The notes beneath the pieces were generated by a model, which saw nothing but the letters and a program-made list of their open reading frames with translations, had not been told where the DNA came from and made no database searches. Shown here piece by piece: positions 17,481-24,923 of a stretch of DNA of 42,194 bases (the first letter of the stretch is position 1; each line of letters starts with the position of its first letter). The stretch spans positions 1 through 42,194 of the forward strand of contig NZ_JADEVV010000036.1 in the NCBI RefSeq assembly GCF_015207985.1, written 5' to 3'. The position numbers and the translations under genes were made by a program. Source of the DNA: Synechocystis salina LEGE 00031 (GTDB lineage Bacteria; Cyanobacteriota; Cyanobacteriia; Cyanobacteriales; Microcystaceae).

Positions 17481-18368
17481 GTGAGTAAGCCAATTTTTAA
17501 GTTAGTGGATGACCTACCTACGGGCGGGTTGACGGTGATGTTGCTCAATTCCCTGGATTTTGTTGTGCCGGGGCAATGGGAAAATTTGGTTGGTTTTGAA
17601 AATACAATCAAAAAAGTGACTGGGGAAACTGATCCTGCTTTGGTGAAACAAATTGGCGATCGGGCAGTGTGGTTGTTTAACGATAAGTCCCAGGGTTATC
17701 AAAATGCCCTCTGGCTCTACCAAACCGTGGACTCCACCGACAGTGCTCTGGGAGCGGCGGCCCTGGCCAATAAGGTGGGAGAAAGTATTAATTTCCTCGG
17801 TTTTTTAAATAAAATTACCCCCAATCCCCAAAAGGCCCAGGCCATTGACCTGTCCATTAAATTGGTGGCGGAATTGGTGGCTTTCTGCCAAATTAACGGC
17901 ATTCCCGGCAATAGCATTGGGGATTTTGTCCGTTCCCTGACGGATTACAGCGGTGAGTCCTTGATGCGCATGGCCGCGCTGATCAGTTTTGACGGCATCA
18001 TTCCCTTTGGTCCCAGTTTTGTCCTGACCACCATGGATTTTTTGGAAAAGTTGACCCCCAAGGAGTTGGAAGAAAACAAGACTTTTAACAAAATTAAGCC
18101 CCTCATTCCCGGCAATAGCACCAGCAGTCAACTGGATTTTATCGGTGAAAGTTTTGGTTCTGTGCAGGGTTGGATGACCGGTTTTGTCGGCGATCGCCAG
18201 CTTACTAGGGAGAAAGTGTTGGGCAAATTGCGGAATTTCATGGAGGTGACGGAGGATAAAATGGATTACCTGGCCGCCTTTATTGATATGTCCACCAATT
18301 ACTACGAGCATACGGGCATCCAAACCCTAGCCCACCGTTTAATTGAAAGGGCTGTGGCGGAAATTTAA
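17481..18368 (+). CDS. conserved-looking protein of unknown function
   Basis: A 295-residue protein I cannot assign to a family with a known role. It starts with GTG at 17481, supported by AGGAG at 17468-17472 with an 8-bp spacer. It has no signal peptide. It is mostly predicted alpha-helical, with amphipathic stretches around residues 90-125 and 150-185 (SLMRMAALISFDGIIPFGPSF). Several segments are moderately hydrophobic, such as FDGIIPFGPSFVLTT, and could contact a membrane peripherally. The flavoprotein gene starts 33 bp downstream on the same strand, so co-transcription is plausible. Confidence 0.75.
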   Translation: MSKPIFKLVDDLPTGGLTVMLLNSLDFVVPGQWENLVGFENTIKKVTGETDPALVKQIGDRAVWLFNDKSQGYQNALWLYQTVDSTDSALGAAALANKVGESINFLGFLNKITPNPQKAQAIDLSIKLVAELVAFCQINGIPGNSIGDFVRSLTDYSGESLMRMAALISFDGIIPFGPSFVLTTMDFLEKLTPKELEENKTFNKIKPLIPGNSTSSQLDFIGESFGSVQGWMTGFVGDRQLTREKVLGKLRNFMEVTEDKMDYLAAFIDMSTNYYEHTGIQTLAHRLIERAVAEI

Positions 18369-18401
18369 TGCGCCTAATGCTGATCTAGTTGATCAACAAA
18401 A

Positions 18402-19544
18402 ATGGCCAAGAAACTACTGCTGGTGGGGGGAGGCCATAGCCATGCTTTGGTGCTCAAACATTGGCGTCGTCATCCCCTGGCCGCTGTGGACCTAACGTTA
18501 ATCAGCGATGTTAGCCAAACTCCCTATTCCGGTATGTTACCGGGGCATGTGGCGGGCTTTTATTCCCATGCCGAAAGTCATATTGATTTACCCAGGCTCT
18601 GTGCTTCAGCGGGGGTTAACTTTGGGGAAGATAAGGCGATCGCCATTGACCCAGAGCGCAATTTACTAACCACCCAGAAGCGGGGACAGTGGAGGTTTGA
18701 TTACCTTTCCCTTGACATTGGCAGCACCCCCTTTATTGACGATATTGTCGGGGCAGAATATGGCATTCCCGCTAAGCCGGTGCCCCAATTTTTAGCCGCT
18801 TGGCAAGCTCTGTTGCAAAACATTGACCAGCATCGACCGGAAAAATTCACCTTGGCGATCGCCGGGGGAGGGGCCGGGGGCGTGGAGTTGGCTTTTAATG
18901 TGCAAGCTCGTTTAGCGAAGTTTTTCCCCGCCATAGAGTTAGATGTGCAAATTTGGCAACGGGGCGCAACCCTGTTATCGCGCCATAGTGCCCAGGGCAG
19001 AAAACTGATTGAGAAATTGTTGGCGAAGCGAAATATTACCGTGTTACTAAATCGTCCTGTCACCACCATTGAGCGCGAGTTTTCCCCCGATGACAATCAA
19101 TTAACCTGTTACAAACTTGAGAGTAATGACCATTGGCGATCGGTTAACGCTGTGTTTCTGGTAACCCAAGCTAGTCCGGCCCCTTGGTTAGCCCAATCCG
19201 GCTTAAGTCTAGATAGCCGGGGCTTTATCTCGGTCAAACCAACCCTACAGAGCTATTCCCATCCCCATATTTTTGCGGCGGGGGATGTGGCAACCATGGT
19301 AGACGAGCCTCGACCCAAGGCGGGGGTATTTGCTGTGCGCCAAGGAAAGCCATTGTTCGACAATCTGTGCAGATTTGGCCTAGGCAAAGACCTAAAACCA
19401 TTTATCCCCCAGTCCCAATACCTGAGTTTGCTGGGCACCGGAGATGGCAAGGCGATCGCCCTTTGGGGGCCTTGGGCTAGTTACTGCCAGTGTTGGTGGA
19501 GGCTTAAGGACTACATTGACCGTCAATTTATGGAACAGTTTTGA
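18402..19544 (+). CDS. FAD-dependent pyridine nucleotide oxidoreductase, SelD-N type
   Basis: A 380-residue flavoprotein with the two-dinucleotide-binding-domain fold of type II NADH dehydrogenases. The FAD-binding LLLVGGGHSHALVLKHW starts at residue 4, and SDVSQTPYSGMLPGHVAGFY follows at about 36. The NAD(P)H-binding TLAIAGGGAGGVELAFN is at about 151, and the second FAD motif IFAAGDVATM is at about 290. The GGGHSHA and YSGMLPG signatures match the subfamily usually found fused to the N-terminus of selenophosphate synthetase SelD. Here it stands alone: the reading frame stops and no SelD domain follows. Electron acceptor and role are unknown; a quinone-reducing or redox-sensing function is speculative. 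ATG start. Confidence 0.85.
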   Translation: MAKKLLLVGGGHSHALVLKHWRRHPLAAVDLTLISDVSQTPYSGMLPGHVAGFYSHAESHIDLPRLCASAGVNFGEDKAIAIDPERNLLTTQKRGQWRFDYLSLDIGSTPFIDDIVGAEYGIPAKPVPQFLAAWQALLQNIDQHRPEKFTLAIAGGGAGGVELAFNVQARLAKFFPAIELDVQIWQRGATLLSRHSAQGRKLIEKLLAKRNITVLLNRPVTTIEREFSPDDNQLTCYKLESNDHWRSVNAVFLVTQASPAPWLAQSGLSLDSRGFISVKPTLQSYSHPHIFAAGDVATMVDEPRPKAGVFAVRQGKPLFDNLCRFGLGKDLKPFIPQSQYLSLLGTGDGKAIALWGPWASYCQCWWRLKDYIDRQFMEQF

Positions 19545-19673
19545 CCCAAAATGGGCAGTTAGTAGAATTAAAGTTACCCAGTCATATGTCAATGATCAAT
19601 AAAATATCAATAGACTTTATTCAATGCTAATGGGTGACACTATGCTTAAGGGGGAAAATTGAGGAGCAATTGA

Positions 19674-20594
19674 TTGGGAAATAAGCTTAATCAAGGTTGG
19701 CTTTACACTGACCGGATCAACGTCAAAGGGGCAGGTCAAACAGTGTTGGATTTCTACAGTCAACGCTATGGCCACTCCGATCGCCAAACTTGGCAAGAAC
19801 GCATTGAACGGGGACAAATTCAGCTCAATGGTCAGCCCATCAATCCCCATCACCCTCTGCAATCAGGACAAATTCTCACCTATTGGCGATCGCCCTGGGC
19901 TGAGCCGGATGTGCCCCTAAGCTTATCGGTGTTGTACCAGGATGAAGACATCTGGGCCATTGATAAGCCAGCGGGATTACCGGTGTTACCGGGGGGAGAT
20001 TTTGTTTACCACACCGTCTTAGAACAATTAAAAATTCAGTTTTCCCAGGAGTCGTTGTTTCCCCTGCATCGTTTGGGCACCGGCACTTCAGGGCTTTTAT
20101 TGCTTGGTCGTTCTGCCCTGGGGCGGCGGGAACTCAGTCGTCAATTTCGGGAACGTCGTTGCCGCAAAATTTACCGCACCCTCATCGGTCCCTGTACTTT
20201 GCCGGAACAATTTGAATGTCACCAGGCGATCGGCAAGAGTCCCTACCCCCAACTGGGATACATCTACGCTGCCACCCCCAATGGGAAACAATCCCACAGC
20301 TACGGCAAAATCCTGGCTCGATCTGCGGACAAAACTTGGCTCGAGGTGGAAATTACCACTGGCCGACCCCACCAAATTCGCATTCATCTGGCCAGCTTGG
20401 GCTACCCTTTGCTTGGCGATCGCCTTTACGGCCCCGGCGGTGTCCCTTTCAACCATCAAACCAACGCCCGGCCAAGTGACAGTGGCTATATTCTCCACAG
20501 CTACCAACTGGGTTTTCTCCATCCCCGTACCCAAGAAACCATCACTCTAACGGCTCCACTCCCCCCCGACTTAAGGCTCAAAGGTGACAGTTGA
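19674..20594 (+). CDS. RluA-family pseudouridine synthase with altered catalytic motif
   Basis: A 306-residue protein with an N-terminal S4-like RNA-binding region (about 17-70, with RIERGQIQLNGQPI) and an RluA catalytic domain (about 85-300, with IDKPAGLPVLPG, RCRKIYRTL, EITTGRPHQIRIHLA and YPLLGDRLYG). The key HRLDxxTSG motif reads HRLGTGTSG at residues 132-140, so the catalytic Asp position holds Gly135. As I recall, a plant and cyanobacterial subset of the family has the same Asp-to-Gly change. It may use another residue, or be an RNA-binding protein without isomerase activity. The TTG start at 19674 is supported by GAGGAG at 19661-19666 with a 7-bp spacer. Confidence 0.87.
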   Translation: MGNKLNQGWLYTDRINVKGAGQTVLDFYSQRYGHSDRQTWQERIERGQIQLNGQPINPHHPLQSGQILTYWRSPWAEPDVPLSLSVLYQDEDIWAIDKPAGLPVLPGGDFVYHTVLEQLKIQFSQESLFPLHRLGTGTSGLLLLGRSALGRRELSRQFRERRCRKIYRTLIGPCTLPEQFECHQAIGKSPYPQLGYIYAATPNGKQSHSYGKILARSADKTWLEVEITTGRPHQIRIHLASLGYPLLGDRLYGPGGVPFNHQTNARPSDSGYILHSYQLGFLHPRTQETITLTAPLPPDLRLKGDS

Positions 20595-21120
20595 TACCGA
20601 CCATCGCGAACCGCAGTGAATAGAATAAACTCAATTCAACTTTCTAAAACCATTACCCAAACAAACACAACGGCTCAACCCCACTCCAGCTTTGACATTA
20701 ATGACCCTCTGTTCGTATTTTGCGGTCGAAGTCAACCTTTAAATGCAAATAACGCAATCTTAAAGTAACTTTTGTGCATGTTACCCCCCTTTCAAAGGGC
20801 AAAGGTGCTGAATGTTACGGACTATCGATCGCCAGGCTAGCTACCATCTGCTCCAGTTAATTTAGATTTATCCACAAAGCTTGGATTCTGTCTGGCCTGG
20901 CAAGAGGATTAAATCGATTGGCTGATTGTTTCTATCCTGAGACTCTGTTACAATTCTTAACGCTGGCTTAACAATCCCTTAAGAATCTTAGTGTAAAGTC
21001 TTAAGAAAATCTTAAGATTTCCCTTCCTGAATCCCATGTATTGATTCTGTCCTGTGCCTAGACCTAGACCTCCAAAGAGAGTCCGCCGGTCGCCAAGTTC
21101 CTCCCCTGGAGCCATCCCTA
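20595..21120. other. 526-bp intergenic region ahead of the EAL gene
   Basis: No coding frame is convincing. The left part contains CCCTTT/AAAGGG (about 20788-20800) and GTAAC/GTTAC inverted repeats that might help end transcription of the pseudouridine synthase, but no T-run follows. The right part holds the phased CTTAA array, described separately. A GTTACAAT at 20947-20954 fits one half of the RpaB HLR1 consensus, but the second half-site does not. Confidence 0.6.
20956..21018 (+). promoter_or_regulatory. Pho-box-like array, CTTAA units at 11-bp phase
   Basis: Five units start exactly 11 bp apart or a multiple of it: CTTAACGC (20956), CTTAACAA (20967), CTTAAGAA (20978), a degenerate unit at 20989, CTTAAGAA (21000) and CTTAAGAT (21011). 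The 8-bp repeat plus 3-bp spacer is the layout of PhoB/SphR Pho boxes, whose Synechocystis consensus is close to CTTAACCT. A -10-like TATTGA lies at 21039-21044. The array is about 100 bp upstream of the EAL gene. Binding of SphR is inferred; units 3-6 deviate (AAG in place of AAC). Confidence 0.5.
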
Positions 21121-22029
21121 TTGAATCCTGGAAAATCTATGTTTATATTTCCACGCTTTCCCCTGTCCTTGGCTGAGAATAGTTTTTCTCAGGCTGAGAT
21201 TGCCACCCCAGCCTCCACTGATCGCAAGCAATATATTAAGCAGGCCCTAGCTAAGGCGGTAACAGAGCGTGGATTTAGGCTAGATTTTCAACCCCAATGG
21301 GATGGGCAGGGAATTAATCTGGTGGGGGTAGAAGCCCTAGTGCGTTGGCAAGATCCTAGGTTGGGTAATGTTTCCCCGACAGAATTCATTCCCATAGCGG
21401 AGGAAGCGGGACTGGTAACGGCCATTGGCGAGTGGGTCCTAGGCGCCGCTTGTCGTCAATATAAAATGTGGCAAGCCCAGGGGGTGCCTCCCTTTTTGTT
21501 GGGGGTGAATTTATCCTTGCAGCAGTTGCAGAAAGCTGATTTTGCCGAGACGGTCCAGCGGATTCTGGAGGAAACTGACATGCCCCCAGCCCAACTACAG
21601 TTGGAGGTGACCGAGGGATTAATTTTTAAAGATTTACAGCACACCATTGGGGTTCTCCGGGACCTACAACGATTGGGGGTATATTTGGCGATCGATGATT
21701 TTGGCACTGGTTACTCTTCCCTATCAGTGCTGAAGGAACTGCCCGTCCACACGTTAAAAATTGACAAATCTTTTTTAGCGGATCTGGAGACGCACCAAAA
21801 GGCGGAAGTTATCCTCGAAAGCATTATCAACCTTGGTCAACGTTTGCAATTGATTGTGGTGGCAGAAGGTGTGGAAACAGAAAGCCAACTCCATTTACTT
21901 CAATCTTTGCAGTGTGATGTGCTCCAGGGTTTTTTCTTCAGTTGCCCCCTGAACGAAGACAAGATGACCCATTATCTCCACCATTGTTGTTCCACCAAAA
22001 CTTCGAGCAAGGCGATCGCCGCCCATTAG
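21121..22029 (+). CDS. EAL-domain cyclic-di-GMP phosphodiesterase
   Basis: A 302-residue protein that is essentially one EAL domain (about 45-290), predicted to hydrolyse cyclic-di-GMP to pGpG. All the metal and catalytic signatures are visible: VEALVRW (EAL at residues 71-73), GVNLSLQQL with the metal-binding Asn, LEVTEG, AIDDFGTGYSSLSVL, HTLKIDKSF with the catalytic Lys, VVAEGVET and LQGFFFSCP. The enzyme should be active. There is no sensor domain, so control is probably transcriptional. The TTG at 21121 has GGAG at 21108-21111 with good spacing; the in-frame ATG at 21139 is an alternative. The PatA-like regulator follows after 70 bp on the same strand. Confidence 0.93.
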   Translation: MNPGKSMFIFPRFPLSLAENSFSQAEIATPASTDRKQYIKQALAKAVTERGFRLDFQPQWDGQGINLVGVEALVRWQDPRLGNVSPTEFIPIAEEAGLVTAIGEWVLGAACRQYKMWQAQGVPPFLLGVNLSLQQLQKADFAETVQRILEETDMPPAQLQLEVTEGLIFKDLQHTIGVLRDLQRLGVYLAIDDFGTGYSSLSVLKELPVHTLKIDKSFLADLETHQKAEVILESIINLGQRLQLIVVAEGVETESQLHLLQSLQCDVLQGFFFSCPLNEDKMTHYLHHCCSTKTSSKAIAAH

Positions 22030-22099
22030 GTTTTTAAAATTTCGGGCATCAGCTCCGTTATTTGTCTTTAGCTAAATCAATAACTAAATTAAAAATTTT

Positions 22100-23287
22100 A
22101 TGACCGCTTTGACCCTGCCCTTTTCCGAGGATCGTGCCATGGCTAATCAATTGCAACTTCCTAGGCTCCAAAAATCTCAAGATAATGAGATTAAACGGGC
22201 GATTCCTCGGGAGCTATTGGAGCAGTTAATGGCCGAGCAGTTCACCGGTCAACTGGTTATCCGCAATCCCTTCGATGAATTTGTTGATTGGCAAATTTAC
22301 CTGGGTAACGGCAAAATTCACTTCGCTAACAGCGCGGTGGGTAATGGGAAGCGCCTGAATTATATGTTGGGCAAGTTGTTCCAGCAGGGTCATCTGCAAC
22401 TGCCCGCCCAGTTGGATAGTGACTATAACTATATCTGTGAGCTATGGAAAAAAAAGTATTTTTCCTTTCAGCAAACTCGGTCAGTGTTAACCCAGTTTAC
22501 CCAAGAGGCTCTAGTCCAGGCCCTTTCCCTACCTAAAACTGAATATCGCCTAGATCCTAACAACAAATTAAGACATCTTTTCTTGAATCTGAATTTGGAG
22601 CAGGCGGTGGGGCCCATTGAGAAGAAAGTAAATTACTGGTGGGAATTACGTTCAGAAATTAATTCTCCCTTTCAACGGCCTTTGGTGCAGGATGTCCGGA
22701 AGTTGCAGGGGACTTTAGCAAAGGCTAATTTCGAGACCACAGAAGAGTTCTGGAAAGCTTTTCAACAGAGTTTGGAGAATTTGAATTGTCTTTATGACAT
22801 TGCCAGTGCCACCAAATTGAGCACTCTCCAATTGGCGATCGCCATGCGGAATTTAATCAAAGCCGGGGATATTACTATGCTCCCCTACCAGGAAATTGCC
22901 ATTGATAACCGTCCTTTGGTGGTTAGTGTGGACGAAAACCAAACCCATCAGCACGTTGTCGAATATACCTTAGAAAAAGGTGGCTATCGAGTTAACACCA
23001 TTACTGACCCATTTAAGGCTTTGGCTTCCCTCCAAGGTCAAAGTCCTGATTTAATTTTGATTAATGCTGACATGGAAAAAATGGATGGCTACCAGTTAGC
23101 TTCTCTATGTCGTAAATCGCCCCAGCTTAAACAGGTGCCCATTATGTTAATGGTGGAGAATGACAATTTAGTCCATAGCATCAAGGCCAAAATGTCTGGG
23201 GTGAATGATAATCTGCAAAAGCCTTTTTTACCTCAGGATTTATTACTAAAAGTCAAAACCAATTTGCGGGAAGTGACCTCCGCCTAG
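22100..23287 (+). CDS. PatA-like response regulator with degenerate receiver
   Basis: A protein of up to 395 residues. The N-terminal part (about 25-260) is a PATAN/DUF4388-type domain found in cyanobacterial PatA-like regulators of motility and development. The C-terminal part (about 272-390) is a receiver. The receiver keeps the acidic pair (SVDENQ) and the Lys of LQKPF (residue 374), but the phosphoacceptor is Asn322 (LILINADMEKMDGY) instead of Asp and the switch Thr is Val352. It should not be phosphorylated in the usual way. An ATG at 22139 with GAGGA 7 bp upstream may be the true start. It is probably co-transcribed with the EAL gene. Confidence 0.88.
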   Translation: MTALTLPFSEDRAMANQLQLPRLQKSQDNEIKRAIPRELLEQLMAEQFTGQLVIRNPFDEFVDWQIYLGNGKIHFANSAVGNGKRLNYMLGKLFQQGHLQLPAQLDSDYNYICELWKKKYFSFQQTRSVLTQFTQEALVQALSLPKTEYRLDPNNKLRHLFLNLNLEQAVGPIEKKVNYWWELRSEINSPFQRPLVQDVRKLQGTLAKANFETTEEFWKAFQQSLENLNCLYDIASATKLSTLQLAIAMRNLIKAGDITMLPYQEIAIDNRPLVVSVDENQTHQHVVEYTLEKGGYRVNTITDPFKALASLQGQSPDLILINADMEKMDGYQLASLCRKSPQLKQVPIMLMVENDNLVHSIKAKMSGVNDNLQKPFLPQDLLLKVKTNLREVTSA

Positions 23288-23591
23288 GGTTGGGCATGAT
23301 CATAAAATCACTAAGTTGTTTTTGATCTTTTGACCTGGCCAGAAGTCCCGTTTTTCTATCACTAGAATCCCAGTTTACACAAAATTAAAGGGACTACCTA
23401 TAACCTGTTGTAACTGATGTCAAAGGGAGTTACTGCTTGCTCTTTACTGAACAGACTTGATCTGATAAACCTGGGGCAGTAGTTAGTAGTTCATCGTCTA
23501 CCTTGGTATCTGGTATATTGTGCTTTTCGCAGGATATTGTTTTTCCCAATCAAACTTTGGGAAATCAAGGCCTGGATGGGTCACAACAACC
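23288..23591. other. 304-bp interval upstream of the antiporter
   Basis: It holds no gene and no strong hairpin or repeat. An in-frame TTG at 23520 would extend the antiporter by 24 residues of non-membrane character, so I treat it as leader. Confidence 0.5.
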
Positions 23592-24824
23592 ATGGACACC
23601 AATACTCTACTGCTAATTCTTGCCAATATCGTTGTGATTATTGGCTTGGCTCGCCTGATTGGTCTGCTGTTTGCCCGCTTTCAACAGCCCCCTGTGATCG
23701 GGGAAATTATTGCGGGGATTATGTTGGGGCCTTCTCTCCTCGGTCTGTTGTCCCCTACCCTAGAAAAAAGTTTTTTCCCCGCCACTACCCAGCCATTTCT
23801 ATATTTGCTCTCGGAAATTGGCTTAATTTTTTATATGTTCTTAGTGGGTTTAGAGCTTAATCCCCAACATCTGCGGCAAAAATTAAAAGTTGCCATTGTC
23901 ACTTCTAATGTCAGTATTTTCTTTCCATTTGTGCTGGGGGTAGTGCTGTCTTTTTTTGTCCTCTACTCCCTCAATCAACCCAATAAAACCAGCTTTATTC
24001 CCTTCGCCCTCTTCATTGGAGCCGCCATGTCGATTACGGCATTTCCGGTGCTGGCGCGTATTTTAAAAGACACCGGTCTGGATAAAACCCCCCTCGGGAC
24101 CCTGGGTTTAACCTGTGCTTCGGTGGATGATATCAGTGCTTGGTGTTTATTGGCGATCGCCATTGCGGTGACCCGTACGGACAATATTTTCGGTGCCTTA
24201 CCCACCCTATTGGGCATCGCTGTTTATACCGTTTTTATGGTGACCCTGGGACAAAAATTATTTAAATATATTCTTCGTAATTATGGCCAAACTAATTACC
24301 TCAACAAAGGATTATTAACTTTTATTTATATTATGGTTGTTCTCTCAGCTATGATCACGCAGTGGATTGGCATTGATATGATTTTTGGTGGCTTTATTCT
24401 GGGGGCAATCTTACCTAAAAATACAAACCTAAACGCAGAATTAACCACTAAAACTGAAGATTTTGTTTCCACATTTCTTTTACCTATTTTCTTCGCCTAT
24501 AGTGGATTAAGTACAGATCTTGGTTTGCTAAATAAACCCTATCTCTGGGCAGTGTGCGCCTTAGTGGTGGCGGCGGCGATCGCCGGTAAATATTGGGGGG
24601 TTTATGTGACTACCAGGGTAATGGGAGTGGAAAAACAAGAGGCTAAGGCCTTGGGCTGGCTAATGAATACAAGGGGTTTGACGGAATTGATTATTCTCAA
24701 CGTGGGTCTAACACTAGGTGTAATTTCTCCGGTGATTTTTACCATGTTTGTGATCATGGCAATTATTACCACCATTATTACCTCTCCTTTGGTAGTCAGA
24801 ATTTATCCTGCACCAGCCCGCTAA
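23592..24824 (+). CDS. nhaS4: CPA2-family Na+/H+ antiporter, NhaS4-like
   Basis: A protein of about 410 residues, all membrane-embedded, of the monovalent cation:proton antiporter-2 family (KefB/NapA type). It begins with MDTNTLLLILAN and shows the usual PPVIGEIIAGIMLGPSLLG helix-2 signature near residue 33, the ITAFPVLARIL helix near 152, and the paired-Asp motif SVDDISAWCLLA near 180 that carries ion translocation. GWLMNTRGLTELIILNVG near the C-terminus is also typical. It lacks the C-terminal TrkA-N domain of KefC. The symbol is given from resemblance to the Synechocystis NhaS4 protein. I start at the ATG at 23592, where the first helix begins. Confidence 0.88.
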   Translation: MDTNTLLLILANIVVIIGLARLIGLLFARFQQPPVIGEIIAGIMLGPSLLGLLSPTLEKSFFPATTQPFLYLLSEIGLIFYMFLVGLELNPQHLRQKLKVAIVTSNVSIFFPFVLGVVLSFFVLYSLNQPNKTSFIPFALFIGAAMSITAFPVLARILKDTGLDKTPLGTLGLTCASVDDISAWCLLAIAIAVTRTDNIFGALPTLLGIAVYTVFMVTLGQKLFKYILRNYGQTNYLNKGLLTFIYIMVVLSAMITQWIGIDMIFGGFILGAILPKNTNLNAELTTKTEDFVSTFLLPIFFAYSGLSTDLGLLNKPYLWAVCALVVAAAIAGKYWGVYVTTRVMGVEKQEAKALGWLMNTRGLTELIILNVGLTLGVISPVIFTMFVIMAIITTIITSPLVVRIYPAPAR

Positions 24825-24923
24825 AAGCTTTTATTGCCTTTGCTTTAATCCAGCTTAAGTATTGATGATTCTTCCACAAGCAATGGTTTAAGTTTTGAAA
24901 CTGTTCTGTTGCCATGGCTATTG

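Noticed and set aside
17805-18323. 172-codon antisense frame within the unknown gene at 17481
   Set aside because: Contains many His/Gln residues typical of reverse-complement reading and no motif; the sense gene has a ribosome site.
20947-20954. GTTACAAT as an RpaB HLR1 site
   Set aside because: Only one half-site fits; the second half two bases later does not match the consensus.
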